A DNA stretch of 64,000 bases, from assembly GCF_037975245.1 (NCBI RefSeq), contig NC_092572.1, positions 21,254,489 to 21,318,488 of the forward strand, written 5' to 3'. Below are positions 50,401 to 62,500 of the stretch, one piece after another. Made by a program: the position numbers and the translations under genes. This DNA comes from Apostichopus japonicus (taxonomy: Eukaryota > Echinodermata > Holothuroidea > Aspidochirotida > Stichopodidae). Each line of letters starts with the position of its first letter. Position 1 is the first letter of the stretch. Under the pieces are notes generated by a model. That model worked only from the letters and a program-made list of their open reading frames with translations, was not told the DNA's origin and ran no database searches.

Positions 50401-53400
50401 TGGTGTATATGTTACTTTACTGCAAAACCATAAATCCTTTGAACATTACGCACAGACAGCCTGTATAGACATGGGCTTCAATATCATAGAGTCCTTTCGG
50501 CGTTCCATAATGTGGGAGTGCCCAAGTTTACTCGAAGCGAAAGTATAAAGACCAGGTAACTGACAAGAAAAAACCTACAAATAAAGAAACGGAACTTGCT
50601 TATATACTTTGGTCGACAAGAATTGACTGATATATGCAATAAATTGCAGATATTCGTAAATGTAAGAGTAAAGCAATTCATTAAGCAGTGCGACGCATAC
50701 CATTTTTGTTGTTGTTGAATAAAACAGCAATGAGGAAAAATCGCTTAGTTTGAAGGAGTGGTATTCATAATTATGTATGTATATGTGCATGGTTAATCAT
50801 TTGTAATAGTTTCGTCAGGAAAAGAAATGCTGGTACGGATCTGCCGCGAAACATGTTCAGTTATTAATAAGCTATATGATTAGGAAGGGGCCTCTTCTGT
50901 ATGTTTTTCTGTATGATGGGCTTTATGTACAATAGACCACCGTAGTGTTACTTCATATACTAATCTCGTGTATATGATATGATATTCTGCTCGGTCGAAT
51001 ATGTATGCACTTTCCTGTTGAATATGCGTCTACTTTCTTGTGAATCAGCCAGTTGGGACAATTTCCTAATGCTGATACCACTCTAAACTGTAGTCCAATA
51101 TCCTGCTCTCAAAGCACTTGTATTAACAGTACAAACAGTTCCTAACCTTGATCTGATACAAACATGATATTCATACTGCTCGAACTGACAATACCAGTGC
51201 TCTGAAGCGGGTATACACTACAGTATAGAAAAAATTGTCCCAACTGGGTGTGTGAATTTGTGAACTCAGTAATACAGGAGACCGATATAGTGTAGCTACT
51301 ATTCTGGTACTGTGTATTGTGGTGAGGCCTTATAGGAGCCAATTTTCAAATGAGCGTATTCAGTCCAAGACGAAGCGGTTAACTTAAAAATCGAATATTA
51401 GATAGTTTTGAGGTTGCTGAATAATATCAAATTGTCTTTGATTCTCGCCTTCGTTATCCATTTAACTATATGACCACATGCCTGTAAGTTTGCGAGTATG
51501 AATGGGGATGCACATTCAGTGTGTATAGTTAAAGCAAGGGCGGCGGAAGCACTTTTAATCTGGGGGGGGGGGCACCGACATCAAAGGGCACTTTGCAGAA
51601 ATTTGATTGTACTGATGCAGCCTTATATTTAGCACCCTTTATAACTCTTATTGTACCGTACCTTATTTGCGTATACGCATCACTCCATCAACCCCCCCAC
51701 ACCCCCCTCAAGGAAAATATGCATACTAGCACTGCAATATCCAATGTGCAAATTGAGAAACAATGAACAAGTTTTCTTTTGAGACAAAATGAGGTGAAAA
51801 TCATGCTAGTTGCTAATGAAGGAATCTTCCGAATTAGAGTTTATTTCTTGTTAATATCTTAACAAATTTGTTTCCATTCGAAATAGCTTTGAGTTTGACC
51901 AACAGAAATTCATTAAAAAGTCAGGGGCGTAGCCAGGATTTGCAAAGTTGTATGCACGACTATCTGAGCGGAGCGCCACCATCGGTTGGCGCGGAGCGTG
52001 CAAGAAAATTTTTGGTTTTACAAACCCCTCAGATGGCCGGAAACGGCCCTTCCCGAGTGTTCATGCTGGTTCCCTGACCTCTTGCTAACTTGAGACACCC
52101 CAATTTTTATGTAGAAAAAGGGCACATTTTCATCCTGAGGAAAAGTGGGGGGGGGCACGTGCCCCCTGTGCCCCCCGGTTCCGCCGCCCTTGAGTTAAAG
52201 TACTATGTCATTGTGATTATTCCACAGGTCTTATAGCTGGGGGTCTGACTAGCCGTTATGGGACCAGACCAATCGTCATAATAGGTGGACTCGTGTTCGC
52301 TGCTTTAATGTTAGCTGTGACTTTTAGCACAGAACTATGGCATATATATGTCTTGATCTTCGTCCAATGTAAGTATACTGCTCTGCATATTGGTAATGTC
52401 CAGTGAAGTGCCCTGAATGTTTCGAAAGGGAAGTGGGAGGGGGGGGGTGCAAATTCCATATTTCCCCACGGTGAGGGGCAGAGGTACGAACCTTTACTGA
52501 CGGATCTAAAATTTTCGAATGTTGGGTGTGGTTGTGGGTTAGATGATAGATCCTTAATTAGGTCTATAATTTGGTCTGAACACAATGTGCACTAATGAAT
52601 TTTGAAGGGAAAAAAAATTCCCCGACTGAACGTTATCCGCCGCGACTGATGATGGAGCTGGTCGCCCCTATGCGCACGTCACTGGTAACATGACGTGACC
52701 TCATTGAAACGCAGTCGACATTGTCTCATACCTATATAGTACTGCTGGGTTTCTGTTATGGGGATGTACTTTTTATGTTAATAGTTGCGCATGTATATAA
52801 TACCAGTACGTACATACCCTATCTAATTCATACACCTATAGGTCCAACTTTGTCTTACTCTCCATCTCATGCTCTGTATATCATTTACACTTATTCCAAG
52901 ATAATATGCTCATTAAAACTAAATTTTTTTTTTAACTATGACTTATTCTTTCTTATGTTTGACAGCATTTTTCACAGGCCTTGCCTTCCAACCTACCGTT
53001 ACTGTTATTGGGTTTTACTTCCAAAATTGGCTTGCTTTTGCCAATGGTGTAACCTATTCTGGGGTAGGTATTGGTATTATCGTAATTCCATTGCTAGTGG
53101 AGACGCTGAGTTCCAGGTACACGTGGAAGGGAGCAATGAGGATCCTGTCGGCCATATCACTCTTAGTCTGTCTCAGCGGAGTTTTATTCCGACCGTCTGC
53201 CAAAGAATGTTATTTTTTACGCCAGAACAAAATATCCCGTAAAAACAGAAAGAACACGAGCGACCATGAAATGAACTTTGCCCGTAAATGTTACCATTTT
53301 GTGGTTTCTATTCCTAGATTTCTCGGTATGGACTTACTTTATGAGAAACCCCGATTTGCAACTGTGACAGCTTCTTGTTGTGTGATGGGATATGGTTATT

Positions 53401-54956
53401 ACGCGTCGCTTGTATTCTTCGCATCTAAAGCTGTCTTCGAGGCGGGTCTCTCTAAATTCCAAGGTGCGTTACTTCTGTCCTTTATAGGCATCGGTAGCAC
53501 CATAAGTAGAGCTACGCATGGGTTCCTCTTAGACTGTAACATTGTATCCGCTATGCCCCTCTATGCTTTAGCTTGTTTCATCAATGCAGCAACGGATTTT
53601 CTAAATCCATTCGCATTTTCGTTCTCATCGCTGACCGTCCTCGCTGTATCGTTTGGTTTATCCTCCGGCCTCATCTTCGCTGTTTCGATCATGTGTGTTC
53701 GGACTGTCCTAAATGAAGACCAGGTGGCTAAAGGATTTGGTGTGATTCTAATGTTTAATGGAATCGGTACTCTGATTGGATTATTCGTTATGGGTGAGTA
53801 AAAGCAATATTCATATATCTCCTTTTGGATGGACAAAATCACAAATTTTCAGAAGTACCTCCCGGTTTCGGTTCTTCACCAGGCACTGTCAAAAGAAATT
53901 GAAATGTGACTCAACTCAGATAAACATTGACTATGGGAAGTATTGCAGAGGAGAGAGGAGATTGGAATGTGTCTGTAGAACGTCTGTATTATTAAGGGTA
54001 CACTACATGGATAGCAGTAACTGAAATGCGCGCCTCGTATTTATATTTCGCGAGACTATTTGCGCGTTTGTGTTTTACATAACAAACCTTATCGTCAATT
54101 CCCACGCAAGCCTAAGACACTAAATAAAATTACCACGAAAGTATAGCGACTTAAAAGCAAATCGAAAGCGCTTCGCAAATGAGGTATTTGGTTACAGTTT
54201 GAGCAAAGCAAAGTGATATGGTGTTCTGCACCTATGAAGATATATGTGCATTTGTCTGTGGATGTGGTCAGACGGAAATGCGTCATAGTTTTAGGACATG
54301 AAATGTGCGCGTATGTTTTGTCAGTTCTTCAAGATGTGTGATTATATTATAATGTGGCGTATCCATGATTTTATAAATTGGAAGGGGTGGTCATGTCATT
54401 GACGTCGACGCCCTGCATGTACGGGATCTGGGGGAATTCTCACCCAAAATTAAAATTGGATATCAAAATGAAATGTACTTTCTCATAACAGAAAAGAGTA
54501 CTCTGCGATTTGTTTTCAGTAAAGATCGGGGAAATGTTTGCTCTGTGTTAAATGCGAGTTCAATGTCGAGTGACATCCCGACATCAGTTGCAGAGAACCA
54601 ACTCAGCTGTACTTCTTTACTTTTTTGCTTCTTAATTTGCTTCTTATTTTATTTTGATAGGTTACTTGGAGAAAGCTACCGGCAGTTACAGCATTCCATT
54701 CATCGTGGCGGGATTTGCCCTGGTTTTATCGGGCGTGCTAATGGCGTGTGACTATGTTTATATGGTTTACTTTCATGAAAGCCGCAATGCCAAAAGACGT
54801 GACGAAACAACGAACGACCAATCAGATCACGTACAAGAAGAGGTCAATGAAAAGTTAACCACACCCACCCAGCCGGTAAACCAGATACAAATGAAAATGT
54901 TAGAGTCAGATATGGAATCCGAAAATGGAACGGAAAGAGAGGCAGTTGCGGTATGA
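44356..54956 (+). CDS. SLC16-family transporter (monocarboxylate transporter-like), tandem copy 2, 488 aa
   Basis: Spliced CDS: 44356-44443, 46726-46839, 52228-52368, 52966-53793, 54661-54956; 1467 nt, all GT-AG and phase 1. Exons 2 and 3 match copy 1 exactly in length (114 and 141 nt). Helix 1 opens with PDGGWGW, the classic family start. Other hallmarks: FVEWQKFF, EVGWVGI (shared with copy 1), YFQNWLAFANG with SGVGIG in helix 5, YGYYASLVFFASKAV, and Arg296 in GSTISRATHG. Twelve helices are expected. The lysine of copy 1 (Lys34) is replaced by Glu33 here, and the helix 5 basic triplet KKK is QNW, so transport chemistry or substrate may differ. The C-terminal tail is hydrophilic (ESRNAKRRDETT) and less acidic than copy 1. 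The gene is longer because intron 2 (5.4 kb) has taken up transposons. Confidence 0.93.
45268..45305. repeat. Paired poly-G runs in SLC16 copy 2 intron 1
   Basis: Two G runs of about 14 and 10 bases separated by TTGGCC. Similar runs sit just inside the ends of hAT-like elements elsewhere in the window, so this may mark an older, unbounded insertion. The rest of intron 1 (44444-46725) has nothing recognisable. Confidence 0.6.
46726..46839 (+). CDS. SLC16 copy 2, exon 2
   Basis: Acceptor CCTCCACAG, donor GTAAGT; 114 nt, residues 30-67, phase 1 both ends. Encodes YVEGMGALFVEWQKFF and EVGWVGI; Glu33 replaces the lysine of copy 1. Confidence 0.93.
48343..48809. mobile_element. Non-autonomous hAT-type element (family M, copy 2), SLC16 copy 2 intron 2
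   Basis: Second copy of the 40114-40524 element, in the same orientation. Ends CAAGGAAGTAGGAACC and GGAAGTTTCCTACCCCCTG; flanks TATCTACT and TATCTCCT match at 7 of 8 bases. It has an extra 16-bp-stem palindrome at 48410-48443 (AAAAAAGTGGAAGGCA and complement) not seen in copy 1. Confidence 0.88.
48930..49075. repeat. Tandem repeat of about 45 bp, four copies
   Basis: Units contain GCAATGGTTTGTTATAGGCC and a T/G-rich link (TACATTGTTTG). Not in frame with any gene; in SLC16 copy 2 intron 2. Confidence 0.8.
51535..52192. mobile_element. Non-autonomous hAT-type element, SLC16 copy 2 intron 2, with nested insert
   Basis: Ends CAAGGGCGGCGGAA and TTCCGCCGCCCTTG are perfect inverted repeats, flanked by an exact 8-bp duplication AGTTAAAG (51527-51534 and 52193-52200). 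A poly-G run starts 27 bp inside the left end and a mixed G/C run lies near the right end. From about 51922 it contains CAGGGGCGTAGCCAGGATTT, the start motif of a different element, so it may carry a nested insertion. It ends 35 bases before exon 3. Confidence 0.95.
52228..52368 (+). CDS. SLC16 copy 2, exon 3
   Basis: Acceptor TTCCACAG, donor GTAAGT; 141 nt, residues 68-114. Encodes LIAGGLTSRYGTRP and the third helix, aligned codon for codon with copy 1 exon 3. Confidence 0.93.
52966..53793 (+). CDS. SLC16 copy 2, exon 4
   Basis: Acceptor TTTGACAG, donor GTGAGT; 828 nt, residues 115-390, six bases longer than in copy 1. Holds FANGVTYSGVGIG, a basic cytosolic loop (KISRKNRKNTSD) and Arg296 in GSTISRATHG. 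Confidence 0.95.
54661..54956 (+). CDS. SLC16 copy 2, exon 5
   Basis: Acceptor TATTTTGATAG, stop TGA at 54954-54956; residues 391-488. Encodes YLEKATGSYSIPFIVAG (last helix) and a polar tail. Confidence 0.95.
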
Positions 54957-55308
54957 GATATAACTGAAGGTTGCCAGGCAACCCAGGATAGGAGAAAGAC
55001 ATAAGTACAAAAAGGGATGAAGTAAATGGAGCCTGTTAGTGCCATGAGAATAATAATTATAAATTACGTATTTACAATTTAGTTGGTCATTAGGGATTGT
55101 TCGTTTGTTATAATGCATTATTAAGTTGCCCTTGCAATTACATACTTGTTATTTATTAAGAATTAACTATGTTCTATTCATTACGAACTATTAAGTTTTC
55201 TCACTAATAATTGTTATTGCTGTGGCACTTATAGGCAGAAGGTTACTACCTCATGATATCGTAGTGTACCAGCAGCCTGAGAGTGTTCACTACAATGTGT
55301 ATAGTTTA

Positions 55309-55560
55309 TGAAAAACTGTTTTTACTCTTTATATGTTGATTGGTTATATCAGCAATTTATTGTTGATATTATATAGCAGCTATTGATTTCATGATATCAA
55401 TAATAAATGTTTGGTGATATCAACAATCAATTGGTGATACCAGCATTTATTTTAAATGATATCATCAAATCAATTAATGGTATCAGTATATAATTAATGA
55501 TATCAGCTAAGTTATTGCTGATATAACCAATTTTACAAATGAAGAGTAAAATGGTTTCCA
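55309..55560. mobile_element. Fold-back MITE after SLC16 copy 2
   Basis: Inverted ends share TTTACTCTT, then TTGGTTATATCAGCAAT over about 40 bp. The interior is a series of TGATATCA-type half palindromes, as in the element at 32416-32587. It carries AATAAA at 55402-55407, which could serve as a poly(A) signal for the transporter gene. Confidence 0.75.
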
Positions 55561-57096
55561 TTCAAGCGAAGAACCGACGATGTGGATTTTTGAGGGAGTT
55601 GCTGTTTCTGGAACTGTCACGTGTTTCGACTTGGAAGTATGAAACTTGGCAATAAAAGTTCGCTGCATATAGGTACACACTGAAGCAGGCATCGTTAATA
55701 GTGGTAACGTAATATATGAAACAATTTAAAAAAAACGAACTTTATCAGTTATAACTTGTCAAACGACCAAGACATTGTGTGTGTTCCATAACAAATATGT
55801 TTATTCAATATTACTTGTATTTATACCGTGTACTTTTATCCTTGTTTAAACTATTTCCAAATTAGATATGTCAGAGATTTTATGCAAATCATGACAAGTT
55901 GTGTATCAACATATATTAGTATATTGTGATGCCGTTGGTCATCATATATGTCGCCCTCTATTCTCTAGACTACATGTCACTGTTTTTAGCCACATATGCT
56001 TTCCCTTTGACGGTGTCCTAAGTATTGCAGGTCACGTGACGTCTGCTCACCAGCTCAGGTGGATCAGATCTCGAGACAAGTGAATCAGTCTTTGCTCCCG
56101 TTCTGATCGTTCTGTTCGGTAGTAGCCCTGGCTCCGATCATTGTGGTCGTATTTGTATCTGTTTTGTATTCGTCTTTTATATACTTTTGTACGTATCGTT
56201 ATAGGACTCTACTGCGGTATTGAGACCTCGTAACCATTTTCGTTTCTTTTTCTATTTGTCATTGAGGGCTTCGTGCCGATGTATTGTCCGCACCGTGGCT
56301 GATTGTATAATAATAGATTACGAAATCTACTCAGCGCTCCTTCTTTTACCCGTTTATCTATGTGCTATATTATTTGCGTGTACAGTCACAGCGAGATTTA
56401 AGGATCGTCGTTACTAACATACAACCATCCAAGCCGCATTTGTTTCCATACCACCACCAGTCCTCAGTAGGGAATATTTTGGCCCCCCCCCCCCCGGAAT
56501 CTTATAGGCTGAGGTAGCGTTACAATATCTTTCTTTGAATTATTATTACTTTTTTGTACCGCAATACACATGTAAACATATATATGGCTTTGATATATTT
56601 ATTTGCTTAGGAGACATATTTTACACACTCATGAAGCGTATGAAGGTTAATTGGTTTCCAGTTTTGCCGTCAAATAAAAAAAACTAAAGAAAAACTATAA
56701 TATCTAAATCAATTCAAAGGTACTTTGTCTGAAAATTATGACTATCATTCTCAGACGTCGAGGAGTATTGTAAATACTAAACTGTCTCAGTGAATACAAA
56801 TTGGTTTCATGGAGATAGCATATTTCTGGGTTATGTCGATGGCCATGTAATTACAAAGGTAAAGAAAAAGGTTTGTCTTGAAATTCAAGGTAAAGTAACT
56901 CGTGTGTGAGGGGGGGGGGGGGGAGGGGCGGGGGTTCCCCGTCCCGACTACGGGACTGGAAACAACCATATGCACAATCTCGATGATACATAACATGCGA
57001 TTGGAAACCAGAGTAAAGCTTTCATTCAGGTGGGTGAAATGTTAGTCAGAGGAAATACACAACATACACATGTACTTCAGTTTTAAATAATTTGTT
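55561..57096. other. Intergenic; nothing recognised
   Basis: Poly-C run near 56482 and poly-G run near 56910-56922. No exon supported. Confidence 0.5.
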
Positions 57097-57113
57097 TTTA
57101 TTGCCGATTTATT
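57097..57113 (-). promoter_or_regulatory. Two AATAAA hexamers downstream of the 57202-57735 frame
   Basis: On the minus strand AATAAA occurs at 57113-57108 and 57102-57097, about 90-105 bases after the second stop. They are suitably placed for the 3' end of that possible gene. Confidence 0.35.
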
Positions 57114-57201
57114 TACAGACTGATATAACATTATTTAATGCGTGTAGGCTTACTGAGCTGTTAACAATCACTGGTAAATAGGCTTATTGAGCTGGTAACA
57201 A

Positions 57202-57735
57202 TCACCGGTTAATAGAGCGTGCAGGAGGACTAGGACGAGGTTTGTCCAGAACGATTCTTCTATATAGTTGGTTGATTTCCATTTCCATACAATCTTCGTG
57301 ACGGCGCCCTCTAAAGTGACGTTTATTTAAAGTATACTGGCAAATGTGGAGTATGCCTAGCTGGTTTATGCTGATGCGATATGCAACCATTTCATACACT
57401 GTACACCCATCAGTATAAAGTCCAGTACTGTACCGTGGTTTTTTTTGCATGTAGCTGACTGTATGCTTCAGGTAACTTTTAAAGGAAAGCTATTGAGATG
57501 CCATCGCTGTGCACTCCTTGAAGGTAATTCCATGACGCAGGCTGTATGCTGAGACAAACCCAGTGATGACCAAGATACAGACGTACAGATCTACCACCAC
57601 TAACTGCACTGAACTGTGTGTTCGCAACCGCGCCAATTGACCCAACTGACCTTTCGCGTCTAACTGGATCGACACGATTCTTCCATGATCTGCCAACATC
57701 GGTATATAGTTCACTGCATGTAGCTTTTCAATCAT
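57202..57735 (-). pseudogene. Possible small membrane protein gene with one internal TAG
   Basis: On the minus strand ATG at 57735 opens 81 codons to TAG (57492-57490), then the same frame stays open for 95 more codons to TGA at 57202. The first part has a likely membrane segment (VVVDLYVCILVITGFVSA); the second is polar with cysteines and a Pro-rich end (KPRPSPPARS). Poly(A)-like hexamers follow. It could be a decayed gene, a readthrough gene, or two chance frames. No splice sites remove the TAG. Topology resembles the 59478-63139 product (short N-terminus, one helix, cysteine-bearing C-terminal part), without clear sequence identity. Confidence 0.3.
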
Positions 57736-58157
57736 ATTTATTTACTCCATTGGACTATCGGGAATCAGGTGCACGTACATGCAGGCCGCATTCTCTAAAT
57801 ATATCACACTTGATGACAACTTACAGGATTTGTAAAAAAAAATAACTCCTAACTCGTGCCATTTCAATTTCTTTTGTTAATAAGTTCTCTCCGCGATGTC
57901 TAGCCCTTTATTGTGATAGTTGAATGTAACATCTTATCTTCTTATCCTTCATCTCTCGTGTAATTCTTTAGAGTAACTGCCATTCACACGATATAAATTA
58001 CTAACTTGACCTCATAATCACAGTTCGAAGAGGTATATCTATGTAGTTTAACATCGCTTTTAGTAGATGAAGGCGTCCAACCAATATTATGTGGGAATTA
58101 GAAACAACGTCTTTACCGGCGAACACAGGACAACAAGTATAGAAACGAAACGGTACA
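57736..58157. other. Intergenic; nothing recognised
   Basis: No exon, RNA gene or repeat identified. Confidence 0.5.
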
Positions 58158-58455
58158 GGCTACCAAAACACACAATTACCGTATAAACATATACCAAACC
58201 TTTATAACAATAGAACATCAGGCTACCGAAACACACAATTACCGTATAAACATATACCAAGCCTTCCTAACATTAGAACATCTGGTTACCGAAATACACA
58301 ATTACCGTAGAAACATATACCAAGCCTTCCTAACAGAACATCAGGCTAGTGAACCACACAATTTGCCTATAAACATATACCAAGCCTTCCTAACACTAGA
58401 ACATCAGGCTACCGAAACACACAATATCTGTATAAGCATTTACCAAGCCTTCCTA
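58158..58455. repeat. Tandem repeat, period about 62 bp, five copies
   Basis: Units with ACACAATTACCGTATAAACA, TATACCAAGCCTTCCTAACA and GAACATCAGGCTACC; unit starts at 58158, 58221, 58283, 58343 and 58407. Confidence 0.92.
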
Positions 58456-58548
58456 ACACTACAACATCAGCCGATGACAGACAACAAATACATGTATACA
58501 AACTCATGGCATCCATGGTCCATGGATAGAACGTAAATAACATACAAG

Positions 58549-58638
58549 ACGAACCGGAAGCACAGGACGAACCGGAAGCACAGGACGAACCGGAAGCATA
58601 GGACGAACCGGAAGCATAGGACGAACCGGAAGCATAGG
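58549..58638. repeat. 18-bp minisatellite, five copies
   Basis: Copies of AGGACGAACCGGAAGCA(C/T). The minus-strand frame across it reads SSYASG-type repeats (58409-58651) but lacks other support, so coding is not claimed. Confidence 0.92.
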
Positions 58639-59466
58639 ACGAACACAACATTGAGACTTTTCTTGATGGACGTTACACGACGAAAACTAATGGGACGTTT
58701 CCTTGAACAAAGACGAGAACGAGACATCCTAACATACTTCTATAGGTTACACAAGTGCGATTAGCACGCACAGTTTTTTCATAGGGCAGTAAAATCTTGT
58801 CAAACTCAAGCAAGAACTAAAAGAGTTGAACACAGCGGCTTCGACGCAGGTTTGTTTAGGGAAAACTTGCTTTCCACCTTGGCTGTTGAGTCGGTACAGT
58901 AAGTGAGGTCCGATTCGGAGTCCAAAGAGCAATTCCACAGCAAAATCTTGAAGAGCACTCGGCACAAGTCGTCCAATGGTTTAATACGTCTGAAAACTTT
59001 GGGATTCGCGTATGCAGTTAAAGGCAGTTACAAATTCTCATTCTTTCATATACGAATAAGGATCTCATTCTCGTTCATGGTGTGATGTTTGAATATTCAT
59101 GCAGTAGTTTAGTACTATAGCGTACCGGGAAATCCACGGTTCCTTCCGTCATCCCACAACCAAGTCGAAAGTCTGGTTTAGGTACAGCAGGTAGATGGGT
59201 GTACTAGTTTTTGAGATGTATGGAATAAACACCGCCGTCCGTTTGGGTGCACGATATGTCTCTTTAGTCACAGCTCCTTCTATTGATGACATTGTTGTTA
59301 TATACTCTATATACCAGTGATGCTTCCAACTCATTGGGCCTATTCTTGTTATAATTTAACATTTCATTTTAGGAATTGTTTTCACATTTTTAAGATAAAT
59401 ATTCATTTTGTCGGCTTTTTGTATATATATATATATAAATTGAAATAAGTATAAAAAGGAAGAAAA
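58639..59466. other. Intergenic; nothing recognised
   Basis: Short open frames on both strands, none with splice or family evidence. Confidence 0.5.
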
Positions 59467-59472
59467 TTTATT
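59467..59472 (-). promoter_or_regulatory. Poly(A) signal of the small membrane protein gene
   Basis: AATAAA on the minus strand, five bases after the stop codon of exon 3, implying a very short 3' UTR. Confidence 0.5.
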
Positions 59473-59477
59473 GTATG

Positions 59478-59581
59478 TTAGTTCCTCATCGCCTTGGCTT
59501 TCCTATCAGCAACTTGGATCGCAGCCAACCTGAGCAGCTCCCTCACCAGCTTCGATTTGCACTTGTTCATCTCACTAAGAC
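59478..59581 (-). CDS. Small membrane protein, exon 3
   Basis: Acceptor CCTTCTAAAG before 59581; encodes LSEMNKCKSKL through AKAMRN and TAA at 59480-59478. Confidence 0.65.
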
Positions 59582-62500
59582 CTTTAGAAGGGGGAAAAAA
59601 AATACATAAACACATATTGAATCTCAGTGGTATAATATACCACTGGCACGTTTAGTACGAACACAAGAAAATTAGCACGAGTATAAATTACTGGCACAAA
59701 GATCCAGGCCTGAGTATACCAGTACGAGATATAGTATGTTGTATATAGTATGTAGTAGTTTACACTATTATATACTCCTACTCACAATACACCCAAGGAG
59801 GAGTACAAGTTACCTCTAAAATATGACTTCCGTGGAATGCCTCACTACAAGATTAATGATGCCTCATTACAGATTAATGTATGTCGTCCAGTTACAGAGT
59901 TGTTGACAATTGACAATTCATAACCATGTGAATGTAAGAGACTGACTTCGGTCAGCTTTCGGCTTTGATAAGCCAATGAGGCTTCTTCGCGAGTTCCTGC
60001 TTGCAGGAGGATCTAAAATACATACATACATACAAGCCTATCATATACATGTAAGATTACTGTACAGTATACATACAGCATCCCGACCTGTGTATTTTCG
60101 TGTCAACAAAATGGTCCCATCATGTACTGAGTATGTCAGTGTTATAGTATACCTATATATAATTGAGAATCTCTTAGCTTAATCTCTCTGTTTATGCTAT
60201 GAAGTCATCAATTAATATAGTGATAGTTATTATATATATGTAGGGTCCGTCACGCGTGATTTCAGCACAAGCTATTTAGGATTTTAATTGATTTTGAATG
60301 TTGATAACAACAACGGAAGTACGCTTATCCGTTATGTGTTTGAAGTATAGGCCTATATTATGTTTGCTTGTTAATACAAATAAACATGCTTTCCCAGGAC
60401 TTGAGACTTGCAAATCATGTCAATAAATTATATACTGCAACAAATCACCAGAAGATTGATACTTGCATAGAAAGCAATTTATTAATGAGTATAATTAATT
60501 AACTTTAAAGGTAAATTCATGGCTAAAACATCGACATCGCGCCATCGCACGATTCGTATGGAAATAAGTCTGTAAACTCTAAAAAGGTTTGACAAATAAT
60601 TTAAACAAAACAGTGAACTTATAAGTGGAAATATTTACTCAACTTAAATTGGATACAAATGTATCCAACTAAAGTAAAAGTAAAATTTCGCTGGTGTAAC
60701 GAATTTTAATTGCCAAAAAGTGATACTGTACATTGGTCAAAGTTGCCTGCATTTTACATTTTCTTGAGCAAAACTTCATAAAATGTTGGTAGTATATATA
60801 AGTACCCATTGGTGGGCAAAATATTTGCCCAACCTTTTTAGTGTATATTCTTGTTACGGGGTCGTCGCCTTTCAACGTTCAAACTAAACAATTTGTTTGG
60901 CTACTCCGAAAGAAACCAAAAGTTTTTGTAAAGTCAGTAACTTTTAGATAAAGTGGACCGTCTTGTTACACCCATGCCCTTAGTCTTGGTCAAGACGTTC
61001 GTTCTATCGTCGAATTATAACACAACTGAGAGCGCCCTTCCACAAATCTGCCTGTCAGGGGAATTAGCCTTAAATGGAACCTGGTTTCGACAGATTTTCG
61101 AAAGATGATGTGAGGGCGCACTGATATTAATTGTAACAGGCAAAGTAGTAGCAGAATGCCAGGGTCTTGAACAAGACTGCAATGTGCTTGACTTAATTCC
61201 TATGAATACCGAGTTCGAATAAGTTACTACGAATTATTCCAATTTACCTTTTGGTGGAATCCATTTCTTCCCGAAGCTTCCAGGACCCAACTGATAGTGA
61301 GCACGGCAACCTGGCTTACACTGGTTAGGTGTGCAGGCTGAGAATGAAGATATTTAAACGAGGAAAGATAATTAATTAGATTGAATCTCTTTAATTCCCC
61401 ATGAATACAGTTAATGTATAACAAATATAAACACAATATATAAAAAGGAATAGTTTTAGAAATTCACAATGGATAAAATAACAGTATTTATCATTCTCAA
61501 CAACGTGGAAGTGGAGAAGACTTGAAGAAGGAATATCTTATCGCAGGCCATATAGACACGACAAAGAAGCGAGAGAAAATAAATATCAATTACAGAGAAA
61601 ATGAGCAACACATTTCATAGATCGGAAATAAATCATATTGTTTATTTCACTAAGAAATTGTCACAATAGTGATTTTATAATAAAAAAAAGGTTTATATAT
61701 GGCTGATAGTTTTTCTCATGTAATAACGTCAGAGTATATAACAAACGTTGCACCGCCATATATTATGAATAGGTAGACGTGGTTGACCCTTCCCTTGAGG
61801 TATAATGCGATATGTATGTTTCTATATAGCTGATAAACTTTCTCGTGTAAGGACTGCAGAGTATATAACAAAAGTTGACCTGCATATATTATGAATTGGT
61901 AGACGTGGTTGACCCTTCATTTGGGGTATAATGCGATATGAAGGTTTCTATATAGCTGATAGCTTTTCTCATGTAATAACGTCAGAGTATATAACAAACG
62001 TTGCACTGCATATATTATGAATAGGTAGACGTGGTTGACCCTTCCTTTGAGGATAATGCGATATGAATGTTTCTATATAGCTGATAAATTTTCTCATGTA
62101 ATAACGTCAGAGTATATTACAAAGTTGCACTGCACATATTTATGAAGAGGTAAAGGTGGTTGACCCTACCTTTGGGGTGGGAGGGCGAGATATTTGACTG
62201 AGGAGATCCCGCCACCTCCCCCCCCCCCCCGCTGGTTATACTCCTGAGATTCATGCATATTAATACAACAATAATTAAGAACAATATGTAGGCTATATAG
62301 GGTTTAATGTTACATGCAATACCTTTAAATATTTGCTCTAGATTGAGAAGAAGAAAAAGAGATTATACAGCAGAACTTGTGAGAAACAGTTTTTGTCATT
62401 TTCACATTAGGCCTATGTAAAATTTATAACGAATGTTTACCGAATATTGACAGAGTTACGATATAATAATGAATTGTTTTATATTTCTATTTACTTTTAG

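Noticed and set aside
58409-58727. SSYASG and CFRFVL repeat frames
   Set aside because: Both come from the 18-bp minisatellite at 58549-58638 in different frames.
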